NCBI RefSeq assembly: GCF_003610555.1
Contig: NZ_RAPQ01000010.1
Span: 62,001 to 126,000 of the forward strand
Direction of reading: 5' to 3'
Source: Marinifilum flexuosum
Lineage (GTDB): Bacteria; Bacteroidota; Bacteroidia; Bacteroidales; Marinifilaceae
Length of the DNA stretch: 64,000 bases
The notes beneath the pieces are model-generated. The model had not been told where the DNA came from. It was given only the letters and a program-made list of their open reading frames with translations, and did not search any database. Numbering within the stretch: the stretch's first letter is position 1; the number at the start of each line of letters is the position of its first letter. Shown here in pieces: positions 37,116 to 45,144 of this stretch. Position numbers and translations under genes: made by a program.

Positions 37116-37886
37116 CTACTTGATGCGAAATATGTGTTGGTCGTTTGAATTTTTCCTTTTTCGAATACAGCTTAATAAAAAGTCGTTCTCCTTCTGAAGG
37201 TACATGTCCAGTTTCTTCATTCTGGATTGTTCTATCATTTTAACTGCCTCGAACTCTACGTAGTCGAACTTGCTATAACGCATAGCCAGATTAAATACTC
37301 TTTCCTTAATATCTTCCTGGTCAATAGCCTCATCTGCAATATGTTTTTGAAGTAAATCGGATGAGTGCACCTTATCGTTCTGGAAAAGTATTTTTATAGG
37401 ATTTACATACATCAAACTAGACTCAACAAATGTTGCTCCTCCTTTGGGAATATTCACAAAGTTGTAGTTGTCGTTATCTATATAAAAATTGCGCGAAACA
37501 ATCCTTAGGTCGGAAGCCATACTCAAGCTAAACAGCATTGTATTTACAGGCTTGGAGTAAACCGAAAAAACAACCATATGCATAGATTTAATTTTCAGCA
37601 ACAATTGATTAAAGGTTCGGAATATTCGTAAAATATTGCCCTCATAACCATTCGCTTCATATAAAGCATTCCACTTCTCCTTGTATTTCTCTAAGCTAAA
37701 ATTCGGATGATTATTACTTATAACCAGCGTTTTGATCTCCTCACTATCGTTTACTTCGTCCAGAAACTCCAATAATTGACTTCTATGATCGAAGGTTTCC
37801 TGTTCCAGGATCAAATTGCAATCCAAGTGGAGAACCATTATTCTTTCGTTTTGCTCGGAATAGAAATATTTAGAATTTACATTCAT
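37116..37886 (-). CDS. Crotonase-like protein in RND efflux operon
   Basis: A 256-residue cytoplasmic protein with a diverged enoyl-CoA hydratase/isomerase (crotonase) fold. Visible family features are LVISNNHPNFSLEKYKEKW (the FSxG-like oxyanion strand, without its glycine), MVVFSVYSKPVNTMLFSLSMASDLRIVS (matching the ACDLRIAS helix region) and FVNIPKGGATFVESSLMYVNPIKILF (the P..GG segment). The acidic residues that catalyse hydration are not evident, and the C-terminus ends in a charged helix (MIEQSRMKKLDMYLQKEN). It lies between the RND pump and the TolC genes, so it is cotranscribed with efflux genes. It may be a non-catalytic or altered enzyme, perhaps a modifier of the exported compound. 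Function unknown. Confidence 0.65.
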   Translation of the reverse strand: MNVNSKYFYSEQNERIMVLHLDCNLILEQETFDHRSQLLEFLDEVNDSEEIKTLVISNNHPNFSLEKYKEKWNALYEANGYEGNILRIFRTFNQLLLKIKSMHMVVFSVYSKPVNTMLFSLSMASDLRIVSRNFYIDNDNYNFVNIPKGGATFVESSLMYVNPIKILFQNDKVHSSDLLQKHIADEAIDQEDIKERVFNLAMRYSKFDYVEFEAVKMIEQSRMKKLDMYLQKENDFLLSCIRKRKNSNDQHIFRIK

Positions 37887-37912
37887 CTGTCTATATTTTT
37901 TTTGAGTTGTCA

Positions 37913-37939
37913 GGTGGTTCGATAGTTATCGAAACCACC
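37913..37939 (-). promoter_or_regulatory. Intercistronic hairpin in the efflux operon
   Basis: GGTGGTTCGATA (37913-37924) pairs with TATCGAAACCACC (37927-37939) with one bulged base and a 2-nt loop, in the 122-nt gap between the RND gene and the crotonase-like gene. There is no T-run on the minus strand. Confidence 0.5.
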
Positions 37940-38008
37940 ATAGGTTTTATTCTACCAATGAGTTTTAAGCATGCGCTTCATAGAATCTTTCTTGTGACAA
38001 CAGTTCAA

Positions 38009-41000
38009 TTATTCAACCTTAATTCCATAAAAGATAACATACAGCAGAGGCACCACAACCAAAGTAAGAACCGTGGCAAACAACAATCCGAAGATGATGG
38101 TAATTGCCATTGAGCCATACATGGCATCAGAAATAATTGGTAGCATCCCCAGTATGGTTGTAACTGCAGCCAAAGCCACCGGACGCAAACGGCTGATTGC
38201 AGCACTAATCACTGCTGGAAATGGTTTCATTCCTTCGGTATTCAGATTCAGATTAATCTGATCCATCAACACAATGGCATTTTTCAGAACCATTCCAATA
38301 AGTCCAAGAAATCCAACAATGGCCATAAAACCAAATGGATTATTGGTTACATACAGTCCAATTCCAACGCCAATAATCGACAAAGGAATAATGGCAACAA
38401 CCACTAAGGATTGGCGTACACTATTAAACAACATAACGATGATAAACACCATCATCAACATGGCAAGAGGGAAGAATTTTCCCATACCTTCCTGTGATTC
38501 TTTAGAGGTTTTGTATTCCCCATCCCACATAAAACGATAACCTGCTGGCAATGGAATGGCTTCAATCTGATCTTTTACTTTGCTCAATAGAGTAGCACCA
38601 GTCATATCCGGATCAACAGGATCACACTGCACGGTGATGGCACGTTGACGATTGTAACGCTTAATTACACTATTTTCCCATGTTAGTGTAATGCTATCAA
38701 CCACCTCTTTTAATGGCACCGAATAAGATCCGGTTTGTGACCATACACTGGTATTTTCAATGGCATCGATACTATTCTTCGATTCCTGATCAACCTTTAG
38801 CATTACAGGCAATTTCTCTTCATTCTCGCGATACAAACCAATTCCTAAACCTGTACTGGTTAGCTGCTGAATGGAATTTCCCAGGTCGCTTCTTGAAATT
38901 CCTGCTCGCGATCCTTTTACATCTGAATAATGAGGAGCCCAGGTTAATGCTTTATTTCTCCAATCATCGCTAATATCTCCACAATCAGGCGTATTGTACA
39001 TTATGCCTTTGGCTTGTTCGGCCAAATTTCTTAGAACCGCAGGATCAGGACCAATAAAACGTCCCTCTACTTTATAAGCAATAGGTGGTCCGGCAATGTA
39101 TTTTTTCACCCTAACTCTTGCCTGAGGATAATTCTCCAAAAAATGCTTTGTAAGCTTAGGAACCATATTATCTGTTTCTTCCGGACTGTGGGTTTCAACC
39201 ATTAATTGTCCGAAACTGGTATTGTAATTTTGGGCATGAGCCATCAGCAAATAACGAGGTGGTGTTTGGCTAATGCTGGTAATCACATTCACTACCTCAG
39301 GGTAATTCTCAAACAACTCTTTTTCGGCCTTCGCCAAATCATCTTCTACACTCTTTACCGAACTCCCCTCGGGCAACCAATAATCAACTACGAAATAGGA
39401 TTTCTCCATTGCCATAAAGAATGCTTGCTTCAAGTTTGAAAATGCAAACAACGATATGGCCATAAACAGAATTACAGTAGCCAATGACAACCATCTTAAT
39501 TTTAAAACCTTAATCAGAAAGCCTTTAAATACCTGGTAAAACTTACTCTCGTAAGGATCTTTGATTTCTTTAGGTGCTTTCAGGAATCTTTCGTTGGTTA
39601 AGGCTGTTTGAGTCATTGCAAAAAACCAACTTAAGGTAAGCGAAATGGCAAGCACAAGAAATAAATCCCTACAGATTTCCCCTGCATTATTAGGCGCCAA
39701 AAACACTGGTAAAAAAGCTAATATGGCAATCAAGGTAGCACCCAATAAAGGAAGAGACGTTGAACTGGAAATGTTTACAATTGCCTTTCTCCTATTCATC
39801 CCTTTCTGCAAAGAAACCAAAGCTCCATCGGTTACAACAATGGCATTGTCAACCAACATCCCCATGGCAATAATAATTGCTGCCAGTGAAGTACGGTGAA
39901 GACTAATATCCATGGAATTCATCACAATCAGAGTTCCCAAAATAGAGAATATCAATCCACTTCCGATTAGCAAACCCGATTGCCACCCCATAAACAACAG
40001 CAATACCACCACAACAATGGCTACCGAAGTAATCAGGTTTACGATAAAACCATCATTGGCATTTTCAACCTCTTTGGCTTCGTTGTAAATGGATGATATT
40101 TCAACTCCCAAAGGCAAATTAGGTCGTATGATATCCAACTGGGCATTTAAGTTCTCAGCTAGCGTTAGTACATTCCCTCCTTTTGTAGTAGATACGGCCA
40201 AACCAATGGCATTTTGCGTGTTTCTTTTCATTAAACCTCTAGCGGGCTCAAGAAAAGATTTCTTAATCTCAACCACATCTTTTAAGCGGAACTGCTCATC
40301 GCCAACCTGAACAATGGTATTCTTAATCTCTTCCAGATTCTTAAAGGCATCATTTCCTGAAACCCTGATGTATCTGTCATTAATTTCAATATTTCCTGCA
40401 GCGGCAATTTGAGCCTGCGAATTAAAGGCTTGTGCTATAATCCCCGGGTTGATCCCCAATTCCGATTTCTTCGATTCCTTAATGATAACATCAACTACTT
40501 CGGTACGATTTCCAAAGAGTGAAATTTTCCCCACCTGGTCAACAGGCAACAGCTCTTGCTTGATGTATTGCGCATAGTCGTTCAGTTCTTCGTAAGTAAA
40601 ACCATCGCCGGTTATGGCATAAAACATTCCATACACATCACCATAATCATCAACCACCTGAGGAGCATGAGCTCCCGAAGGCAATCCTCCTTCAGCATCT
40701 TTTAGCTTTTTACGCAGAATGTCCCAAACCTGTGGCATTGCACTGTTACGGAGCTTTTCTTCATAATCTATTTCGACAATAGAAAGACCGGCGTATGAGC
40801 TAGAAGATATTTCATCTATATTATCCATACTTTGAGCCGCTCGCTCTATCACTTCTGTAACTTCCTGCTCAACTTCATGTGGCGAAGCTCCCGGATATTG
40901 CGTAATAACCAAAGCTGTTTTGATGGTAAACACCGAATCTTCCAATTTACCAATGGTAAAGTAAGATGAGATACCACCTACCAACACAAGAAGCAACAAG

Positions 41001-41047
41001 AAGTACATTACTACCTTGTTCTTTAGTGAATATTCTGTTAAACTCAT
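38009..41047 (-). CDS. RND-family efflux transporter permease
   Basis: An inner-membrane proton-driven pump of 1012 residues. A first helix (about 12-32) is followed by a large periplasmic loop (ITQYPGASPHEVEQEVTEVIERAAQSMDNI), helices 2-6 with GMLVDNAIVVTDGALVSLQKG (the intramembrane aspartate segment of TM4), then a repeat of the layout in the second half (second periplasmic loop, then MVFIIVMLFNSVRQSLVVVAIIPLSIIGVGIGL and GLIGMVLKNAIVLMDQINLN). Length and order fit the AcrB/MexB-like hydrophobe or metal/multidrug exporters of Bacteroidota. It is cotranscribed with the adaptor upstream and the TolC channel downstream. The substrate is unknown. Confidence 0.95.
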   Translation of the reverse strand: MSLTEYSLKNKVVMYFLLLLVLVGGISSYFTIGKLEDSVFTIKTALVITQYPGASPHEVEQEVTEVIERAAQSMDNIDEISSSSYAGLSIVEIDYEEKLRNSAMPQVWDILRKKLKDAEGGLPSGAHAPQVVDDYGDVYGMFYAITGDGFTYEELNDYAQYIKQELLPVDQVGKISLFGNRTEVVDVIIKESKKSELGINPGIIAQAFNSQAQIAAAGNIEINDRYIRVSGNDAFKNLEEIKNTIVQVGDEQFRLKDVVEIKKSFLEPARGLMKRNTQNAIGLAVSTTKGGNVLTLAENLNAQLDIIRPNLPLGVEISSIYNEAKEVENANDGFIVNLITSVAIVVVVLLLFMGWQSGLLIGSGLIFSILGTLIVMNSMDISLHRTSLAAIIIAMGMLVDNAIVVTDGALVSLQKGMNRRKAIVNISSSTSLPLLGATLIAILAFLPVFLAPNNAGEICRDLFLVLAISLTLSWFFAMTQTALTNERFLKAPKEIKDPYESKFYQVFKGFLIKVLKLRWLSLATVILFMAISLFAFSNLKQAFFMAMEKSYFVVDYWLPEGSSVKSVEDDLAKAEKELFENYPEVVNVITSISQTPPRYLLMAHAQNYNTSFGQLMVETHSPEETDNMVPKLTKHFLENYPQARVRVKKYIAGPPIAYKVEGRFIGPDPAVLRNLAEQAKGIMYNTPDCGDISDDWRNKALTWAPHYSDVKGSRAGISRSDLGNSIQQLTSTGLGIGLYRENEEKLPVMLKVDQESKNSIDAIENTSVWSQTGSYSVPLKEVVDSITLTWENSVIKRYNRQRAITVQCDPVDPDMTGATLLSKVKDQIEAIPLPAGYRFMWDGEYKTSKESQEGMGKFFPLAMLMMVFIIVMLFNSVRQSLVVVAIIPLSIIGVGIGLYVTNNPFGFMAIVGFLGLIGMVLKNAIVLMDQINLNLNTEGMKPFPAVISAAISRLRPVALAAVTTILGMLPIISDAMYGSMAITIIFGLLFATVLTLVVVPLLYVIFYGIKVE

Positions 41048-41083
41048 TATTATATCCTATTTAAATTTAAAGCTTGGATAGCA

Positions 41084-42160
41084 TTACAATTTGTTCCCTA
41101 CATTGGTCTTTGAAAAACCTTTGTACTTTTTCACTTTAGTTCCTTCCGATAAGAAATTCACTCCAGAACATACAATGTTTTCTCCTCCACTTAATCCTTT
41201 CCTAATCTGGATCATATCATCTCCTACAATTTTACCTCTAAGTACTTCTTTTGAAGAAACCGTGTTTGTGCTTTCATTAAAAAGCCACACGTAAGTTTTA
41301 TTCTCTTTGCTATAAATACTGCTTATAGGAATTTCTAAACTAGACGAGGTATTGTCGGTATCAATAATTTCCAAATGAGTAGTCATTCCGGCACGCAAAT
41401 TCACATTTTCAGGAGCATCAATCAGGATGGAAATAGGATAAGACTGTTTCGACATACTGGTTTTGTGACCTACTTCTTTTAAATTACCCGAAACTCTAAT
41501 TTTCTGATTGCCCAAATCGATTAAACAGGCATATTGCGTATTATCGTTTATCTTCGACAAATCCTCCAAAGAGATCCAGGCCTTTACTTCAAACTTCGAC
41601 AGATCAATAAAAGATACAATTGCCTGTCCTGGATTTACCTCTTCGTAATTGTTTACAAAAACATCGCTGATATAACCCGAGAATGGAGCTTTCAATTCGG
41701 TATCTTCCAATGCATTCTTAGCCGATTCATAAGCTGTTTTGGCAGCCGTATAATTCGATTCCATCTGGTCGTATGTACTGGCAGAAACACTCTCTTTTTC
41801 CAAAAGAGTTTTGTAGCGCTTGTATTCGGCACTTGCCAATTTGTAGGCTGCCTGCGTAGACTCTACTGCGATTTTATAATCACGTGGATCGATTTTGGCA
41901 ATCACCTGTCCTTTTTGCACATAGTCACCAATTACATCGTTTAGCTTCACCAACGGACCTTTTACACGAAAAGCCAGTTTGGTTTCACGTTTTTCGTTAA
42001 TGCTTGCAGGTACAGTAGTTGCGTTCTTATTGCTTGTACCCACACCTATCTTAACTACTTTAACCGCTCGTACATATTCCTTCTCTTTGACCTTTTCTTT
42101 GCAGCCAACAAAAATCAACATCCCTACCAACAAATAGCTGATTCCCTTTAAATACTTCAT
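41084..42160 (-). CDS. RND efflux periplasmic adaptor (membrane fusion protein)
   Basis: A 358-residue lipoprotein (lipobox IFVGC, cysteine 20) that bridges the pump and the outer-membrane channel. It shows the paired lipoyl-like halves (LVKLNDVIGDYVQKGQVIAKIDPRDYKIAVES and ALEDTELKAPFSGYISDVFVNNYEEVNPGQAIVSFID), a helical hairpin between them (QAAYKLASAEYKRYKTLLEKESVSASTYDQMESNYTAAKTAYESA), and a beta-barrel and membrane-proximal part after residue 200. It is first in the structural-gene order, 36 nt before the RND gene. The 165-bp upstream region holds an inverted repeat likely bound by the TetR protein. Confidence 0.94.
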   Translation of the reverse strand: MKYLKGISYLLVGMLIFVGCKEKVKEKEYVRAVKVVKIGVGTSNKNATTVPASINEKRETKLAFRVKGPLVKLNDVIGDYVQKGQVIAKIDPRDYKIAVESTQAAYKLASAEYKRYKTLLEKESVSASTYDQMESNYTAAKTAYESAKNALEDTELKAPFSGYISDVFVNNYEEVNPGQAIVSFIDLSKFEVKAWISLEDLSKINDNTQYACLIDLGNQKIRVSGNLKEVGHKTSMSKQSYPISILIDAPENVNLRAGMTTHLEIIDTDNTSSSLEIPISSIYSKENKTYVWLFNESTNTVSSKEVLRGKIVGDDMIQIRKGLSGGENIVCSGVNFLSEGTKVKKYKGFSKTNVGNKL

Positions 42161-42219
42161 TGCTTAATACTTATTGAATTATTTACTGATTTACTCTCTT
42201 ATTATTACTTTCGATTGAT

Positions 42220-42247
42220 GTAAACTATTTTGGTTTCTTTAGTTTAC
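42220..42247. promoter_or_regulatory. Candidate TetR operator before the adaptor gene
   Basis: GTAAACTA (42220-42227) and TAGTTTAC (42240-42247) are perfect inverted half-sites with 12 bp between them, in the promoter region of the efflux operon. Confidence 0.6.
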
Positions 42248-42325
42248 TTTTGTTCAAAAAATATAGGTTTCTATAGTTACTCAAGGTTCCTAAGAAGCCT
42301 ATATCTTATTTATTATGAATTGATT

Positions 42326-42892
42326 CTATTTTCTTATAGAGCTAAAGAAAAAGTCTAACTGACGCTTTGTTGTTCTTCTAAATTCACTTACATCTCTATA
42401 TTTAATCACATTGAAATTCATTAATGCATACAACATGTCCTTTATAATAGTAGCATCTGCATTATCCCTTAACAATCCCAGTTGAATTCCTTTTTCGAAA
42501 AAGGCAACCAATACTTTGTGATGAATACTTAATCTCTCTTCCACCAATTGAGATATCCGAGGATACTCTGTTCTGACATTCTCCGAAGTAACAAGTACAA
42601 TTTGATTCACACTATTCACAATCTGAGTCGATAAACCATCAAGCAGCGTGTAATAATCTTCATCTTGTTCGATGAATTTCTTCACACCGCCCAATTTCTT
42701 ATTAAAATTATCCTCATAGCATTTGTACAGCAAGTCTTCTTTATTTCCTATGATTTTATAAAGCGTTCTTTTCGACATACCGCACTCCCTGGCCAAATCG
42801 TCCATGTTCCATCCTTTAATTCCATAACGAATTAGTAGATTTAAAGTACTTTCATAAACAACTCTTTCAATATTTTCGTCTCCAATTTTCAT
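42326..42892 (-). CDS. TetR/AcrR-family transcriptional regulator
   Basis: A 188-residue regulator. The N-terminal helix-turn-helix is clear (VVYESTLNLLIRYGIKGWNMDDLARECGMSKRTLYKIIGNKEDLLYKCY, about residues 11-58). The C-terminal ligand-binding helices are variable, as usual. It lies directly upstream of, and in the same direction as, the efflux genes. A TAGTTTAC box occurs both before this gene and, as an inverted pair, before the adaptor gene, which suggests repression of the pump and of itself. The inducer is unknown. Confidence 0.92.
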   Translation of the reverse strand: MKIGDENIERVVYESTLNLLIRYGIKGWNMDDLARECGMSKRTLYKIIGNKEDLLYKCYEDNFNKKLGGVKKFIEQDEDYYTLLDGLSTQIVNSVNQIVLVTSENVRTEYPRISQLVEERLSIHHKVLVAFFEKGIQLGLLRDNADATIIKDMLYALMNFNVIKYRDVSEFRRTTKRQLDFFFSSIRK

Positions 42893-42919
42893 TACAAAGT
42901 ATACTACTTACCTGTTTTT

Positions 42920-42939
42920 AGTTTACTGGGTGTAAAAGT
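42920..42939. promoter_or_regulatory. TAGTTTAC box upstream of the tetR gene
   Basis: TAGTTTAC (42920-42927), then after 4 nt an imperfect inverse (GTAAAAGTA), 28 bp from the TetR ATG. It matches half-sites of the operator at 42220-42247 and suggests autoregulation. Confidence 0.45.
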
Positions 42940-43320
42940 AGATTTGTTTTTCTAACCAAACAAGTCATTTTAGATAATTTAACAATTGGAAACACAAAGA
43001 AGCAAACTTCCCCTTTACATGGATCATTCATTTTGTAGCCTTCGAAAGAGAATGAACTTAAGCAGTACTTTATTTTCCTGTTTTTCAAGAAAGCAGATCC
43101 CATACAAATGAATAAAGTGAAGATCAATATTCACTTTTTAAATTCATTCTAAATTAATGCAAATAAATTATAAGCTAAATAGGAGGCAATCATCACTAAA
43201 AATCCGCTGAAAACATAAACAAACATTACACCTCAGCATAAATATCACACCAGGAAGAAGTAAAGGTATTTTACTGTTAACAACGATTAATTTTTAAAAG
43301 AGGGTTTGAAGCTAGTATTA
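42940..43320. other. Intergenic stretch between tetR and the HU-like gene
   Basis: AT-rich DNA between divergent genes. A 69-codon minus-strand ORF (42918-43127) crosses the TAGTTTAC box and has no recognisable domain; I treat it as noncoding. Confidence 0.4.
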
Positions 43321-43329
43321 TTTTTTCTA

Positions 43330-43412
43330 GCTTTATTATTGATAAGAAGCCTCGCAGTCTTTTGAACAAACTTTGGACGGTTTACGACATCAGACTGCGG
43401 GCTAGTATTCAC
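43330..43412 (+). promoter_or_regulatory. Structured leader before the HU-like/DUF4469 gene
   Basis: GCCTCGCAGTCT (43349-43360) pairs with AGACTGCGGGC (43392-43402), 10-11 bp with one mismatch around a 31-nt loop. GCTAGTATT occurs both before and at the end of this hairpin, and a CTAGC upstream of it can pair with either copy, so two alternative folds are possible. The ATG follows at 43432. Confidence 0.4.
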
Positions 43413-43431
43413 AGGTAAATATACAAATATT

Positions 43432-44127
43432 ATGACATTACCTTTTTACTTGCGTAGAAATCCTCTCACACAGCGTGATGATGATTTTTCGGCGCAAACT
43501 TTGGTTTTCGAAACTTCCGAATTCGAAGCCATTGTTTCCAAAGCCGTAAAACGCCACTCTTCCTTAAACGAAGTTGATGCCACCTTAGCTGTAAATGCTG
43601 TGTTCGAACAGGTTTATGAAGAGCTATTGGCAGGCAACAATGTTATTACACCCATGTGTAACATTCGTTTAAGCATTGCAGGTGTTTTTGATGCGGACCA
43701 TATGGATTTCGATCCGGAGTATCACAAAGTAAATTTGAACTTTACTCCTGGTATCGATTTTAGAAATTTAGCACAGGAAGTGAAGCTGAAGAAAATTACA
43801 GCTTCCGACGTGCTGCCTAAAATTGATGGATTCGAAGATTCGGAAAGCGAAAGCAAAAATGAAAAGATTACCCCAGGCAAGGGCGGTATTGTGAAAGGAT
43901 CCAAGCTAAAATTGAACAAGGACAAAGCCGATGAAGGTTTGTTCTTTATTGCAGCCGACGATACCGAGCACAAGGTAACAACCTACATGCGCAACATGCC
44001 TTCTGAACTGATCTTTTCCATTCCCGATGGCTTAACGGCTGGAAAGTACCGTTTAGAAATTCGTACTTACTTGGAAGGGAAAACACTACGTACTGGACAG
44101 TTAGACTATGAATTGACCGTAGATTAA
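43432..44127 (+). CDS. HU-like DNA-binding protein with DUF4469 domain
   Basis: A 231-residue protein. The N-terminal 125 residues resemble the HU/IHF-type fold found in Bacteroidota (SQ.. FEAIVSKAVKRHSSLNEVDATLAVNAVFEQVYEELLAGNNVITPMCNIRLSIAGVF, followed by the beta arm VNLNFTPGIDFRNLAQEVKL). After an acidic, lysine-rich linker (about 130-155), the C-terminal part (about 155-231) matches DUF4469, an Ig-like beta domain (GSKLKLNKDKADEGLFFIAADDTEHKVTTY, ending GKYRLEIRTYLEGKTLRTGQLDYELTVD). It is probably a nucleoid- or DNA-associated protein; the exact role is unknown. A terminator follows. It borders the tandem repeat array and the TcmP cassette. Confidence 0.85.
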   Translation: MTLPFYLRRNPLTQRDDDFSAQTLVFETSEFEAIVSKAVKRHSSLNEVDATLAVNAVFEQVYEELLAGNNVITPMCNIRLSIAGVFDADHMDFDPEYHKVNLNFTPGIDFRNLAQEVKLKKITASDVLPKIDGFEDSESESKNEKITPGKGGIVKGSKLKLNKDKADEGLFFIAADDTEHKVTTYMRNMPSELIFSIPDGLTAGKYRLEIRTYLEGKTLRTGQLDYELTVD

Positions 44128-44147
44128 TCGCTTCCATTTATTCAGGA

Positions 44148-44182
44148 AACTCTCCGAAGCTCTTTTTTCGGGGAGTTTTTTT
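44148..44182 (+). terminator. Terminator after the HU-like gene
   Basis: AACTCTCCGAA (44148-44158) pairs with TTCGGGGAGTT (44166-44176) with one mismatch, followed by a T-run. Confidence 0.85.
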
Positions 44183-44217
44183 ATGCCCGTTATTCTTAAA
44201 ATGTCCTTCTTTCAAAA

Positions 44218-44346
44218 CTTAGTATACTTCTGGTCCGACTCTAAGTATGCTTCTGGTCGAAGACTTAGTATGCTTCTGGTCCGACTCTAAGTATGCTTCT
44301 GGTCGGAGACTTAGTATGCTTCTTCTTGGACACTTAGTATACTAAG
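44218..44346. repeat. 23-bp tandem repeat, 5.6 units
   Basis: Units start at 44218, 44241, 44264, 44287, 44310 and 44333, exactly 23 bp apart. Each has CTWAGTATRCTTCTGGTC-type sequence followed by a variable 5-bp tail. Units 1 and 3, and 2 and 4, are more alike than neighbours (CCGACT tails against CGAAGA/CGGAGA), so the array also has a 46-bp superperiod. The last unit ends in CTTAGTATACTAAG, a palindrome. It is noncoding and lies between two converging genes. Confidence 0.9.
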
Positions 44347-44409
44347 TTTTTTATAACAAAAAAACCACTCACATAATATGAGTGGGCTTCCACAATTATT
44401 AAAGTACAT

Positions 44410-45144
44410 TTATATATTTAAAGGGTAATCTTCGAAGACCTTTCCATCAAGCAATCTTCCATTATCTTTTTTACTTCGTTTTACTCCATCTGCTCCCCAA
44501 GTCCCCCATTGTTTAAAGAAAAATGCAACATTTTGTTCTTCACATTGCTCTTTGATGTTTATTGCCCATTCCCTTTTCATTGGTCGTGCTTTTGGACCGC
44601 TTTCTCCTCCAACAATTACCCAATCAATTCCCTCTAAATTTATTCGACCAAGATCTTCCAAAAGTGGTTCAACAGATAAGAATTTTATCGATGCATTTAG
44701 TTCCCTCAAACGGTCAATTCTACGCAACCCACTTTTTTTATCTTCAACTGTTACTCCAAGCCATACATTTTTAGGAATTTCTCGATCTTTAAAATAAGTA
44801 TACATTGCATCTTCACGCTTAGTTAAAAGCTGATAGATATGATGTGGTGTTCTATTTATTACATCAACAATTTTATCCAAATATTCAATTGGCATTTGTT
44901 CATGAAACAAATCGCTCATTGAATTCACAAAATATTTAGTAGGTTTCTTCTTTTTTAAGGGTTGATCTAATCTTTCAGGCATTAATGAAAAATGAAAACC
45001 ATTTTCATACCCAGGAGTCCGCATAGCTTTCAGTCTTTTAGCCATTACTTCTGCGTAACAATTGATACATCCTGCAGAAACTTTATTACATCCCGTTGTT
45101 GGATTCCAAGTTTCCTCTGTCCATTCAATTTTTGTTTTTTTCAT
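44410..45144 (-). CDS. DUF5131 (phage Gp37/Gp68-like) three-Cys-motif protein
   Basis: A 244-residue cytoplasmic protein. Three cysteines near the N-terminus (C19, C26, C29 in TTGCNKVSAGCINCYAE; CX6CX2C) resemble the iron-sulfur cluster motif of radical SAM enzymes. The preceding KIEWTEETWNPTTG and the later NSMSDLFHEQMP, HIYQLLTKR, NVWLGVTVE, LSVEPLLEDLG and WVIVGGESGPKARPM motifs are family signatures. Members occur in phages and bacterial accessory regions next to a 'three-Cys-motif partner' protein, as here: its start overlaps the TcmP gene's end by 20 bp, so the two are translationally coupled. The reaction is unknown to me; an SAM-dependent modification is a plausible inference. Confidence 0.85.
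   Translation of the reverse strand: MKKTKIEWTEETWNPTTGCNKVSAGCINCYAEVMAKRLKAMRTPGYENGFHFSLMPERLDQPLKKKKPTKYFVNSMSDLFHEQMPIEYLDKIVDVINRTPHHIYQLLTKREDAMYTYFKDREIPKNVWLGVTVEDKKSGLRRIDRLRELNASIKFLSVEPLLEDLGRINLEGIDWVIVGGESGPKARPMKREWAINIKEQCEEQNVAFFFKQWGTWGADGVKRSKKDNGRLLDGKVFEDYPLNI

Noticed and set aside
42918-43127. 69-codon minus-strand ORF upstream of tetR
   Set aside because: It crosses the TAGTTTAC regulatory box and shows no recognisable domain.
44218-44346. CRISPR array
   Set aside because: The units are contiguous with a fixed 23-bp period and no unique spacers, and no cas genes are present.
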